DNA from: Aspidiotus rigidus
Lineage: Eukaryota > Arthropoda > Insecta > Hemiptera > Diaspididae
DNA length: 64,000 nucleotides
Reading direction: 5' to 3'
Assembly (NCBI GenBank): GCA_035079385.1
Contig: JAVHKY010000004.1
Location: forward strand, 16,523,001-16,587,000
Shown here: piece by piece, positions 10,387-22,212 of the stretch
How positions within the stretch are numbered: the first letter of the stretch is position 1
How the letters are laid out: every line of letters begins with the position of its first letter
Program-made: the position numbers and the translations under genes
The notes under the pieces: generated by a model
Databases searched by the model: none
Seen by the model: only the letters and a program-made list of their open reading frames with translations
What the model was told of the DNA's origin: nothing

Positions 10387-12330
10387 TTGAAATTTGGTTT
10401 AAATCCATACTCCAACTTGGAAAAATTTCGAGCTCGAAAACAAAAGGATTTGAAAATTCGATGTTGAGCGTGAAAATAGCGAGAAACCCGTCTGCAGCTC
10501 GCGTTAAAGTTTCCGAGTTCCTCACCGAGCTAACTTATTTTCGAAGTCTGTTGGTGACGTCACAGTCCGGATTTAGTCGGCCTTCATTCTGACGTAATAA
10601 AGCTGGAAGCTAAATCCTATACTTCAAGTATATACATTTGAATCAAAACTAAATCTTCTTCTCTTTATAGTACTGCAGGTATTCTCTTCTATGGAAAATT
10701 TTGTTTTGAAAAATATTCATCGTCTGCGTTTCTTGACCTTTTATTGGATTTTGAAAAACGGCGAACGGAGTTACATGAAGAGTACAGGGAAGGTGAACTT
10801 GAATGATTTAGGGCAGCTCAAAACGACTGTAAAATAATCAAGTTTTCAATTGTGATATTCTATCATTCGATTTTCCAAGAATCGAAGTTACACTTAATCA
10901 ACCGATTAACGAAACTTTTCTACATCCTTCCTCTCATTGAACTTATTCAGCTCTTTGGTGAGGTTTTTCCAAGTCCCGGAGCTTGAAATCTTTACGAGTT
11001 CTCTCTCCACGTGTTCATAGAATAAAATTTTGGAAGCTCGTACCAGGGTACATGCTCGATATCTTTCCAATAAATAAGTTCAGTGAGTTCAATGGTATAG
11101 ATGAAGAAAAAAAAAAATTCTCCCAATTCTGATGAAAGCGGATTATTGAACGGATGGAGAAAATGTTACCGAGAAACCTTTCTTCTGTCGGAAACCCGCG
11201 GCAAGAGATTGACTCCAGCCCCGCATATGATCGAAGCGGGCAAATGTACGAGTATGAAATTTTTTGTTGTGTTGGGCGATTGATGGCAACCAAGAAGCTT
11301 GTCTCCTGCAACATACTCGCGAAAAGATATTAATCTCGAACCCTGGTTCAGATCAAAGAGTGCAGGAGCCCAAATATTCTAGCTATGATAGGCGGCAGAA
11401 TGCAAATTTACCTAGAAACTCATCTTCTTTTCCCACTTTAAACAAGTGGCAAGAATTTAACTCTAGTTCCGCTTCAAGTTGAAGAGTTCAAGACTTCGAA
11501 CATTTTAGTAGTGGTAGACAAGATAATATTATAAATTTATCCCATTCTGAATTTGCGGTAAAAAGTTAGTTTCGCCTTAGGTTCATTTCAGAGCTAAAGT
11601 GCATCGTGAAGAAAGTGAATTTTTCTCGATTTACATTCTTACACCCAGAACAACCTGAACTTCTCTGACCCAGACCAAGAGTGAAGTTGATTTCTTGACA
11701 TGAGCTCAGAACGGGAGAGGAACCTTCGTAAATGCACATCGTCCGCACATCTGCCCGCTTCAATCAAATGCGGGTCTGTAGCCGATCTCTCACCGCGGGT
11801 TTACGACAAAAGACAAGCTTCTTGGTAACATTTCCTCTATTGCTTATAACCTAACCAAAATTTTTGAAGATTTACCCGCTTTGGTCGTAGCGCAATTTGA
11901 AATCAGTGAAATCTAATTTCACAAAGAAAGATAATTATCGCCTGAAGATATTGTTGTTGCCATTTTTGTTGTTTAGTCTATACGCATTATTATTTTTAGA
12001 TTAACATGCGCGAGAAGAGCCAAAACCTGTACACACATAGCCGAAATTCTTTCCTCTCATAGGGCCGCGTACTACCATGTCTCCTCCACACCTCAATTGA
12101 GAATTGTGGGTGTAGGTAGAGTCTACAAATTCTAAAACCTTAGTATTTAAATTAAATATCCAAATTTTCAATAGAATCTCCACCCTCGCATTCACTTTGG
12201 AGGGCCATCAGGTCTCTGGTAACTTAAATTTGGAATAACGGGTGCAGTGGCAGTATACAAATTCTGAAACCAAAGTACTCAAATCACTCTCAAATTTTTG
12301 AAATTAATTATCGTGCGCCTGTAATGAAAA
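10387..12330. other. Unassigned region
   Basis: No domain-bearing frame. Isolated TTTTTCCAAGTCC-like traces near 10965 may be old B-family debris. Nothing else recognised. Confidence 0.5.
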
Positions 12331-12977
12331 AACTCACGGGTTCTTTAACGGGGTCGAACAAGGGGTGGCAGGGAACCTGTGTTATGGGGCACGTAGGATC
12401 TGAAAACTGTTGACGTTTGAAGTTATACAAAGAATTTGGGCTTGAGAAAACTAACCTATAAAGTCTTCAGGTTGTGACGTCACTGGCCTGGACTTTGGAG
12501 CTATGTACAATGAGAAGGGGACTTGGGAAAATGATACGAGAGAATCGAGACTTTGAAAAACTGATCATCAGATTGTGACGTCACTGGCCCGGACTTTGGA
12601 ACCATATATAATAGGAAGGGGACTTGAAAAAAATGATCGATGACGTCATTAAATTGTGAAATCACTGGCCCGGACTTTGGAGCTATGTATGATAGGAAGG
12701 GCACTTTGGAAAAAAATGGTCTAGGACGTCATCAGGCTGTGACGACGCAATGCTTACCTATGATGTCGTACAATTGTGACGTCACACACCCGGACTTTGG
12801 AGCTATGTATGATAGGAGGGGGACTTGAAAAATTGCCAAACTCCGAGCTATATATATATGATCGGTGGGGAACTTATAAGATTTTCGACCTCCGAGCTAT
12901 ATAATATGATATCCGGCCGGACGGAGGACGGCGGACATTTTTTCCGAAAAACCCCCCGATAAAACAGGTTTGCTGTG
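12331..12977 (+). mobile_element. B4: B-family relative with a different tandem core
   Basis: The left end (TTCTTTAACGGGGTCGAAC...GGCAGGGAACCTGTGTTATG) and right end (ACGGCGGAC...CCCCCCGATAAAACAGG) match the B family. The core repeat differs: about five units containing GTGACGTCACTGGCCCGGAC, then TTTGGAGCTATGTATGATAG, then GGGGACTTG. Units average roughly 80-100 bp. Several hold the palindrome TGACGTCA. Confidence 0.75.
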
Positions 12978-14205
12978 AAGAAAAAACAAGTTCCTAGAAC
13001 TCCTGATCACCTCTGTTAATGAAATCGTTCAAGTTTTTCAAGTCCCTCGAGGAGAAGAATCATCAACGAGGATCATAGTAACCTTTTTCCCCGATAAAGT
13101 CTACTTGACTGAACAAAAATCGGACCTCGAAATTTTTTCGAGTCCTGTCATAACGTCTTAATTTGGGCTTCGAATTTTTTCAAGTTCCTAAATGAGGTCG
13201 AGGTCATCCAGACTTGTGTACTTTTTCGAGAAAATGTACTTCCGATAGGAGTATTAGTGGATTCCCAGGTAACGTGAAATTATATTAAATTTGTATCACA
13301 ATTAATATACTTAAATCATAACGAGCGACATTATTTATGGCCGAAATATTGATCAACTTTCTAGTTTCACAAATTATACCAAGGCTTGTAAACAATCTTA
13401 AAAATAAGATACCGAAAAGTACAAAACCAATTTGGTTGATGTGTGGAAGAAGGCGATGTAATAAACGTGAAATCCGAAGTTTACCATTCAGGTTACAAGT
13501 GCTGTGAATGTGGGCCACTTCTTTAAATCAAATACAGCTTGCCCACAGGCACATCACAGGAACCCAAATGCACTGAATTCAATACGTCCGGTGGATTCCA
13601 ACCTGAAACATAATAATTTATTGAGATTATCTATGAGTATGAATTGTCATTGTTCGAGATCAAGTCATTTGAATTCTGATTTGTCTGTGCTTGAATCTGG
13701 ATGTCAATACAACGATGCTTTTGGAATTTTTAGATACAAGTCGAGAAAAATTTTCAATTTGAGCTTTAGGTCAAAATTATTGTTGAAAATTTAAACTCTA
13801 ACCTTTTTCAAAATTCGAAGTGGCATCGGACTATTTCAATAAGGGACTAGTGGGTTTGTTTGAAAACTGTGCGGAATTTCGACTTGACCTCGTTTTCAGG
13901 ACAATCACAACTTCTTCCCTTCAGTGGTTGGACGGGAAGGAAAACAGCAAATACTTAGCACAACTCTCGCTTGAAAATACGATCAAAGAGGCGGGCAAAG
14001 AATATAAACCTCGAAATTTTACGGATTCTCCAAGTTAGGTCAAGGTCATCCGTAGTCAGATGCGGATATTCCTCCGAGAGAATTGGTTGTAGTTTCTACA
14101 GGATACTACACAACGATGACAATAAAATGCAGTATTTGCGAAATAAGCCAAAACCGCGAATGAAGCAAATTGCATTAAGAAGTCATTTTTCACTTGTTCA
14201 CACGT
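12978..14205. other. Unassigned region with hairpin copy 2
   Basis: Short frames only. Scattered CGAAATTTTTTC-AAGT traces (13125-13190, 14010-14035) suggest old B-family debris. The hairpin at 13502-13559 is listed separately. Confidence 0.45.
13502..13559. repeat. Imperfect hairpin, copy 2
   Basis: CTGTGAATGTGGGC, 25-base loop, then GCCCACAGGCACATCACAG. The 5' arm is identical to copy 1 at 9312, while flanking sequence beyond about 10 bases does not align. Confidence 0.6.
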
Positions 14206-14599
14206 AGCCGGTTAGAAATCGACATAAAATGCTGATTTGAAAACATTTCTGGATAACAAACGGGATTTTATTGAAATACGTGAGGAATGTCATCAGGAAT
14301 AACATATTAAGAATCCCACCCCCCACTCCCATTGCTAAATTTTTTGTGGAAGGTTTTAGCCCCCTAAAATCCTGTTTTTCAAAATATCTCTGAAAATATG
14401 CATTTAAGAAGGAAAAGTTTCGAACAAAAGTTGTTCCTTATGAAATTTCCAACAAAATGCACTATACATAATTCAACTTTGGTGCAATAGTCACCAAGAA
14501 ATGAGGCAGACGAGATCCTAAAATTAACTAAATTTCTATTACATGATAACTATACGAGTATAATAATCATTAACCATATACCGAACGTAATATTGCAGA
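14206..14599 (+). repeat. LTx-1 left terminal inverted repeat
   Basis: Mirrored at 19570-19954 with a few percent mismatch and small indels by eye. Landmarks inward from the end: GGTTAGAAAT, GTGAGGAATGTCAT, CCCACCCCCCACTCCC, TTTAGCCCCCTAAAATCC, AACAAAAGTTGTTCC, GGCAGACGAGATCC and ATATACCGAACGTAATA. Confidence 0.9.
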
Positions 14600-14842
14600 C
14601 TAATAAGACAACATGTGTGAAGAATACTTTGCGAGGACTAAGCGGATGAAAAAAAAAACAGATGTTTGAAAATCTTTGCGTTCAGGGGTTTATTTGTGCC
14701 TACCAAAGGATATAGGCCTATTACGTAGTAGAAATACACATCGCGGCTGCGAGTCACGTATGTTGAAGTGAAGTTATACGAGAACAACGAAAATTATTTC
14801 TTGATTTAATTACTCTCGTGATCTATATTGTTATTTCTTATT

Positions 14843-17800
14843 ATGGCGTCTGTGTCAATGTCAAAATCTTTAAAAAAGTGCGTCATATGTAGTGAAGAAT
14901 TTCAGTCGACAAAGGATGTTGTTAATGTTTCTGAGAAAGGTAGGAAAACATTGATTGAATCGAGTGAAAAGAGGCGTGATGGTAAAGTGCAGTATTTCCA
15001 AAATGAAAAGGAACTTCAACTCCATATGAAATGCCGAAAATGGTACACACGTAAAAGAGATTTGGAAGCAGCATCAATCAATCCATCTGTTTCGGAATTG
15101 CAAGTAAGTCATGTACAAAATCACAAACCGTGCCATTGTTTTCACATGATTGTTAAAATAATTCCATACTATGTTACAATTTTCTTGTCAGTCTTCTCCT
15201 CGAAAAGTACGAAGTAAATTCACGGATAGTACGAGTTCCAGTATTGGTTCTTTGAAACATTTATGTGTCTTTTGTGGAGAGGACATAGCACCAGATTTTG
15301 ATGAAAAGCAATTGAAATTACCAAAAGAGAAACGCCGACCTACATCACGAGTAAGAAATTAAACTAGAGAATTTTAAATAAGACGAATAGTCACAGCAAC
15401 CATTCAACTTCCAGGTTTCCACGTTGTCGTTTAAAGAAAACACTCTGAAAGCAGCCAGCAATCGAGATGATGCATGGGGACGAACTGTGACAACACGACT
15501 ATCAAATATTATCGACGCAGTCGCTGCTGACGTCACCTATCACCGAGATTGCTTCCAAAAGTTCCACCTGCCGAAAAAATTACATTCCACTAAAAAGAAC
15601 GATGTAGCGCTATGGACCAAGTTTTCCAATTTTTGGAAAATTCAGATGAATGTCAATTTTCATTGGAAGAAATTGTCGATAAAATTGAAGGGTATGAGCA
15701 AATAATATTTTTCAATTATTGCTGACTGTAAAAATCTTTCTTGTAAGGAACCGACAATTTTATAGATTTTGTCCAGACTCCAGAACAGTTCGGAGACGAC
15801 TTGAAGAAAAATATGGAGAAGACGTATTGATTTCTAATTTTCAAAAGAAGCAGACAGTAATATGTTTTCGTAATATTGGACACAAATTATTGACTAACTC
15901 GTGGTACGAGAGTAGAAGTTCAAATGCTGAGGAAGAGAAGTTGCGAATTGTGAGTCTAGCCGCAGATATCATTCGGGGAGACATACGTTCTCGAATTTAT
16001 GATCTTACTACTTACCCTTCGTGCGATGAATCCCTGAACTACAATGAAGATGAGATTCCTAACTCATTGAAAGTGCTTCTGGAAGGTACGTTGTATTATG
16101 TAATTTTGTCAACCAGTTTTGGTCTGAGAGTCCTCACAAATGAATTGTACTCACGCTCTTGCTAACACTGATCAACGGAGACATAATTAGGCGTTTCATC
16201 AAGCATTATATCTGGCCTTGTTGTTTTTCTCAATTCAATATTTTTCGCATAGAAGAAAACAGAACGTGACTGAATTATTGTCTTACCTAGGTATTGTAAT
16301 GAAAAAGAGACGTTGCTCAGAGGTTCCTCTCAGGAAGAAATGTACTGCTATTGGCCATGCTATTACAGCAGCGGCACGACCATCTTTTCGTTCAGGTATG
16401 TAATTGACAAACGCTTTGTACCTAGTTACAATTGGTGATTTGGTAGCAGTAATTTGGTAAAAATGCTTTTTGGACTTGGTACTTTTTTTCATGTAGGTAT
16501 ACAATTAGCAACAGCTTTGTATTTACACCGGAAATTTGGCTCTAGTGATTTGGTAAAAATGCTTTCTGGACTTGGTGCTTGTTCGTCATATGATGAGGTT
16601 AGCCTTTTTGAGCAGTCGCTTGTAGTTGGTCCTGAATGTAAAATTCTCCCGCAATCTGCTTTTTGTCAGTTCAGCTTTGACAACGCCGACTTTAATTCGA
16701 AAACTCTTGATGGATTGAATACGGTACACATTATGGGAGGGATAGAAATGGTAACTCCACACTCAGCAGTTGTACCCCCCTCATCGATCAGACGAATTAA
16801 CAAACTTTCAAAGGCAGGAATACCAGCTATGAAAAGAGTACCCATCCTCACTTGCCCATCAGGAAGATCTGGTCTATCAGAGATTGAAGCGGCAAATTTT
16901 GAAAAAATTATGATGCCCGACATTGATCCCGAATTATTCACTGTACCTTGGATAACGTGGTTTTGTGGTAAAGCTTACTTGAATGATGCAAACGTGAAAG
17001 GGTGGAATGGTTTCATGTACGAAATTACAAAACATAAGATGTACGAACTTTCCAATATTATTTACCTGCCATTCATTAATCTTCCACCAGGAAATTACGA
17101 CACCATATATAGTGCACTGCATTACGCATACTTTCACAGTACGGGGCACCATTTGTATGCAAAATCTGCCCACTTATACTTACAGGACATGGTACACTTA
17201 CCAGAAAAGTTCGACTCTCAGGAAGAGTTTGACAAATTTGTTTCGGGTCAATTTACGGTTCGCCGCACTGATAAATTTTGGTCAGGGGTCTGGACTGACA
17301 TGACAATAGAGCAAACATTAATGCGATCTATGAAGGTAGCTGGTGGTCTCACGCATGGTCGAGGTATGTCTGACAGCGTTGTCAGTAAATGGATTTTTGG
17401 AATGCCTACCACAGTAAAAATTATTCACGCATTAGAGGATTATGTTGGGATACACGGTTCGACATCATTCCAACACATCGATTGGAGTGATTCAAGAAGC
17501 ATCAGAGATCACAAAGATACAAATACTTTGTATAAGTGGTTCTTGGCTCGTAATCCATTCCGAACAATGCCTGACTTGATATCCCTGGCAAGTGGAGTGA
17601 TTGCTGGAGAAAATATAAATTGTCATTTAGCCTACGAAGTAGGTTCAAAACTTTTGGAAAAATCTATAATAAGAAATTTTCTGACATCAAGTGCAAGCGA
17701 ACAGAAGCAGTGCAGACCTTTGCCACGGTACGTTCCATAAAAGTTCGGGACGAGGTTAAACTAGTTGATCCTCTCATCCTTTTCAAGAGAATTTCAATTA

Positions 17801-19406
17801 TGAAACGTAGTGATGCAGAATTAATGAAATTTTTGACGTTTGAATTGACACCTTATCCACTAGCGTTCTTTAATGAAGGAGGCATGCGTAAAGGTACGAA
17901 GGCGAGTTTGTATTCCATCTTCCCAGTCTCAGATACAAAATCGTTTGTAAACGATGCTTATCATGTTCTCGATGGTGGATTTTTTCTTCGGAAAGTTGTC
18001 TGGGGAGATGATCAAACTTACAGTGATATTTGTGACTTATACATTTCCTTCATTCTGTCACATTACGGAAAAAATTGCATGGTTGTGTTTGATGGATACA
18101 CAGAATCTAATACAAAGTCTGTCGAACATGACCGAAGATATTCAACAGTGGCGACGGTAGAGGTTGAGGTTAGGGAAAACATTGTAGCCAAAGTGAAACA
18201 AAAAATATTTCTTGCTAGTAGCCAAAATAAGATCCAGTTCATTGAACTAATCTCCTCAAAGCTCTCTGGAGCAAATATCTCGTGCAAAACTGCAGTTGGT
18301 GATGCGGACACTGTTGTAGTACAAACGGCTATAGAAATAGCACATAGCGGACAGGAGGTGATTGTGGTTGGCGAAGATATTGACTTGCTAGTTCTGTTGG
18401 TAGCTAGGACACCTGCATCTTGTAATATCTCATTTATGAAGAGTGGAAAGGGGAAAACAGCCAGTCGATTTTACAACATTACCAACATTCAGAATACAAT
18501 GCCGCAGGTCAAAGAAAAAATATTATTTTCGCATGCCGTGAGTGGCTGTGACACAACATCAGCAATATATAGAAAAGGGAAAAGAAAATGCTATAATACA
18601 TTGGAGGGAGACCAAATGGAGAATGTGTTGTCAATATTTCAGAACCCCGACTCTAAAGCCAATGATATTTTTAAAGCAGGCTGTCAATATTTCATAAAAC
18701 TGTACTCTGGGAAAGTGAAAGAAAAATCGCTTTCCAAATTACGGTTTCAACAATTTGTGGACAGTGCTACGAAAAGTAGTGTATACCTCGCATCTCTACC
18801 ACCAACTGAGGAGGCTGTGCGTCAACATGTATACAGAGTATATTTACAAGTACAAGAATGGCTTGGAGTTCACAAATCACCCGAGCAATGGGGTTGGAAA
18901 TTGAAGGATGGTTGCTTTCTGCCAATTGCAAGTACACAAGCTGCCGCTCCCGACCAACTGTTGAACTTAATTTCGTGTGCATGTCGTAAGGGCTGTTCTC
19001 GCAAATGTGGATGTAAGAAAGCAGGTACGTGTCTAAAGTTTTTTCTTTGAAAGCCTTGAAGGTTTTACTATCTTCCGAAAAGCGATTAATTATATTTTTT
19101 ACCTTTGTAGAATGTCCTACTAACATTGCTCTCATTTAAGAGCTTAGTAACCAAAGTTTACTTAAGATATTTTCTTGGCCATTAAATAATAATCTTTCTT
19201 TTTTTATAGGTTTGAAATGTTCTAATCTGTGCAAGGATTGCAAAGGAATTTCTTGCCTCAATGCAACAGAATTGATATTGGAGGAAGAGGAAGAAGATGA
19301 GGACAATCCTGAATTCACAGAACTACCAGATTGGCACGTGGAAGGAGAAGAAGAAGAAGAAGATGAAGAAGAAGAAGAGAAAAATGAAGAGAGCGAGAAG
19401 GAGTAG
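14843..19406 (+). pseudogene. LTx-1 protein: Cys-rich N-terminus, PIN-like, CXC domain
   Basis: Proposed exons: 14843-15103, 15192-15350, 15415-15691, 15748-16085, 16291-16395, 16497-19024, 19210-19406. All inferred junctions are GT..AG and keep phase. Domains in order: CVICSEEF...HMKC, CVFCGEDI and YHRDC (likely Zn-binding); a KYGEDVL...VICFRNIG block; a long central part with FCQFSFDNADFNSKTLDG and EQTLMRSMKVAGGLTHGRG; a PIN/FEN-like stretch (VGDADTVVV...VVGEDIDLLVLL...SGCDTTS); and a C-terminal CXC domain (CACRKGCSRKCGCKK then CSNLCKDCKGISCLN) plus an acidic tail. Proteins of this architecture are common and unnamed in invertebrate genomes. Frameshifts lie near 15607 and 17670. Start chosen as the ATG before the first Cys pair; an in-frame ATG lies 15 bases upstream. 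Confidence 0.8.
16396..16490 (+). repeat. Partial exon duplication inside LTx-1 intron
   Basis: The intron before the 16497 exon repeats the first ~90 bp of that exon in degraded form: GTATGTAATTGACAAACGCT against GTATACAATTAGCAACAGCT, and TTTGGTAAAAATGCTTTTTG against TTTGGTAAAAATGCTTTCTG. The intron copy has an in-frame stop directly after the donor, so it is non-coding. Confidence 0.7.
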
Positions 19407-19569
19407 AGGTAATAATAAGAAGAGGGAGAATAGTCATAAAGTTTCATGTGATACCTATTTCTTATTACAGTTATTATCTGTACTGATTTCATGCTTCTTT
19501 TTCATCCTTACCAAGCTTGATTAATATACTCTATAAGAAAATTGAGAAAATAACTAACGTTTGAAAGTT

Positions 19570-19954
19570 TGCAGTATTACGTTCGGTATATGGTTTATGA
19601 TTATTATACTCGTATAGTTATCATGTAATAGAAATTTAGTTAATTTTAGGATCTCGTCTGCCTCACTTCTTGGTGACTATTGCACCAAAGTTGACTTATG
19701 TATAGTGCATTTTGTTGGAAATTTCATAAGGAACAACTTTTGTTCGAAACTTTTCCTTCTTAAATGCATATTTTCAGAGATATTTTGAAAAACAGGATTT
19801 TAGGGGGCTAAAACCTTCCACAAAAAATTTAGCAATGGGAGTGGGGGGGTGGGATTCTTAATATGTTATTCCTAATGACATTCCTCACATATTCCAACAA
19901 AGTCCCGCTTCTTATCTAAAAATGTTTTTGAATGTGCATATTTCTAACCGACTA
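19570..19954 (-). repeat. LTx-1 right terminal inverted repeat
   Basis: Reverse complement of 14206-14599. Begins after the 3' UTR of the element's gene and ends with ATTTCTAACCGACTA. Confidence 0.9.
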
Positions 19955-20933
19955 ACGAGTCTGGGCTCAATGCTTTTCAAAACAATTGCGTGGGAAGTAC
20001 AGCAAAATATGCTGGAAGAAGCTACTTCAACGTTGTGAAAAGAAAACTTGGATGGTACTTCACAAAAAATACTCACTATCTCGATAAAATTGCTACATTA
20101 AAAAACTAGAAACTTCAAACTCTCAATTATTAACTCCTTATTTCAATCAAGTGCGAGCGACTCTTCAGTGCCCTAAATGTAACAAAAACGTTGTTTTTCT
20201 CAACGTTGATGGAAAATATTTTCTAGTAGTAGACCTGCTTTCATGAAATTGATAAACAAACTTTATTATCTCTGTAAGAGTATTTTCATCATTCTTCTTT
20301 TCAAAATATTTTTACGCATTTTTTCGAGCGAAGAAAAATTTAATATTGTCAAGGGAAGAGAAATAAGGCCTTCATCATACAAACTTACGTACTCGTACAA
20401 GATTCAATTCTCGGTAGTCCTTATTACAATCGACTACTATGCTATTGTTCATTGCTACCTAGTCTCCTACCTTTCATTTTCATTATTATACCGGAAAAAA
20501 ATCTGTCACCTGAAAAGCAACTCCTTATATCATACGGTTGGATTGGTGATTGAGACTAGTTTTGCGCGGCAAGAATATCGAAAGCCATAATATAGGAGAT
20601 TACGATTTATGAAAAAAAAGAATCTTTTCGAGAGTTTAAGCAATATTAAACGTCGAGTAATTTTTTTTTTTCCTTTTTGTAACTCGAAAACTTCCTGAAA
20701 AGAAAGGAAAGAAGACGAGGATTTAGACTGAACCCACGTCGGACAAACTTTTGCACGTAAATCCTAAAATACCACCTGTTATACTGTAGCTTAATACCCC
20801 TATTATTTGTCTCAAACCTAACGTTGAGTAGCATCTTCTCCGTGTAATTTTCAAAACTGTTATTGTACTGCGCGTAGTTTGTTGACGTCACTTTTTCTAT
20901 ACTGGAAGTTTAACAAAATCTCTCATACCTCAT
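19955..20933. other. Unassigned region
   Basis: AT-rich, with short frames showing no recognisable domain. A 115-codon frame at 20243-20590 is Lys/Ile/Tyr-rich, as expected of random AT-rich DNA. Confidence 0.5.
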
Positions 20934-21175
20934 TGCGAATCTGAACACCCCCTATCCGTTCAATACATCTTCTCCTGCCCCAACTTGACCCATCTTCGTA
21001 ATTCCTTATCCATCCCTCACAACCATACAGAGGCACTTTCAGATGACTTCCCCTCCATCCCCAACATATTCAGCTTCTTACAACAAGCCAACTTCCTCTC
21101 ACGCATATCACCGCACAATCTCGCGAAGGTAGGCTGCTAGTAGCCTCGTAAATAAAATAAAAAAAAAAGAAAAAG
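20934..21175 (+). pseudogene. I-group LINE 3' end (C-terminal Cys motif and A-rich tail)
   Basis: In frame it reads CESEHPLSVQYIFSCPNL, the C-x-x-x-x-LSV-x-x-IF-x-CP pattern at the C-terminus of the LINE-3 type (CLEDNLTVEHFFSCP at 23150-23230, reverse). It then reads NIFSFLQQANFL and stops at 21138-21140. An A-rich tail follows at about 21155-21180. The rest of the LINE is missing. Confidence 0.7.
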
Positions 21176-22212
21176 AAAAGTTGACCAGAAAAAGTTTATT
21201 CTTTGTAACAACGGATTGCAATAAAAGTTATCATCTTTTCCATTCATGAAGGAAAAATATTTACAAAGTTCGTAGTTTTTTGACGAGAATGATAGTGGTA
21301 CTTTTTAAATAGTTCCAACCTTTTGTAACTTTGTCCGCTAACTTCCTGTCTTTCTATTTCTATTTTCGCGGAAATCGTTTTCTCTGTTGTTTTATTTTTA
21401 AAAGAATATAGTCTAGTGGACAAAGAGAAAAATGTTAAGTTTTCTTCGCGTCAACTGTATTTCTTGAGAAATGACACGAACAGACGTTTTTAGGGGTAAA
21501 ATTACCCGCTGAATCCGAATTTTGATGTTGGCAAGGCGAATTTTGCCCCGTAGGGGTGTATATTCAAGATGGACCCTGGTAAAACCAATTAATTTATACT
21601 AATTCTCCTAAAAATGGAGTGCCGTTACGCCAACAGACGTTTTTAGGGGTAAAATTGCTCGCTGAATTTGAATTTCAATGTAAGCAAGCCGAATTTTGCC
21701 ACGTAGGGGGCGTAATTTCAAGATGGCGCCTGTTAAAAGCAATAAATGTATACTAAAGTAAACAGATTATCAATATTTACCAAAATATAATGTAGGTATG
21801 AAAAAAGACTGAAAAAAACGAAAGACAAAATGGCGGCCAAATTCTAGTCAATATCAAGGTGAAAATTGATAAATTTTGACGATCGCGCGACAGAGGGTTG
21901 TGTGAATGTGTGATATCGTTGTCATGGTTTTTGGGCTCGAGAAATTCAAAAATTGATATCTCTAGAGGATTAGGGTAATTGGAAGGCATTATTTTGGGGC
22001 TGAGGGGAGAGAGACTAATCAGAGAATACCATTATCAATTTTTAAGTGGCTTCTTTCCTCTTCCGGTTGAACAAGTATAATTCCAACGCTTCTTTCAGAC
22101 CAGAATTCTTTCTTCTCTCTTCCCCATTATTTCATTATTTATGAATTGTCAATCAATTATATGCTTCATTTCTGGTGCGTGGTGAAGCAGCGCTCACATC
22201 AATATTACAGTC
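21176..22212. other. Unassigned region with a two-copy tandem repeat
   Basis: No coding feature. Contains the 153-bp tandem pair listed separately. Confidence 0.5.
21481..21760 (+). repeat. 153-bp tandem repeat, two copies
   Basis: CAGACGTTTTTAGGGGTAAA starts at 21481 and again at 21634. The copies share GAATTTTGCC-CGTAGGGG, TTCAAGATGG and (A)TAAATTTATACTAA-like blocks, with obvious point differences. Confidence 0.75.

Larger units (their letters stand above)
14206..19954 (+). mobile_element. LTx-1: long-TIR transposon with PIN-like/CXC protein
   Basis: About 5.75 kb bounded by inverted repeats of ~390 bp (14206-14599 and 19570-19954), with outer ends TAGCCGGTTAGAAAT and ATTTCTAACCGACTA. 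ACG lies just outside both ends and may be a 3-bp target duplication, though that is too short to be sure. Inside is one multi-exon gene on the plus strand. Related ends occur at 2178-3533, 39050-39329 and 51621-58750, and the last also keeps a piece of the same protein. The gene is frameshifted at least twice, so this copy is probably inactive. Confidence 0.85.

Noticed and set aside
19136..19492. Ser-rich 118-codon frame on the reverse strand
   Set aside because: Antisense of the acidic tail of the LTx-1 gene; poly-Glu codons read backwards give Ser/Leu runs.
20243..20590. 115-codon frame considered as a small membrane protein
   Set aside because: Hydrophobic stretches arise from AT-rich codons; no start context, homologue or conserved motif can be argued.
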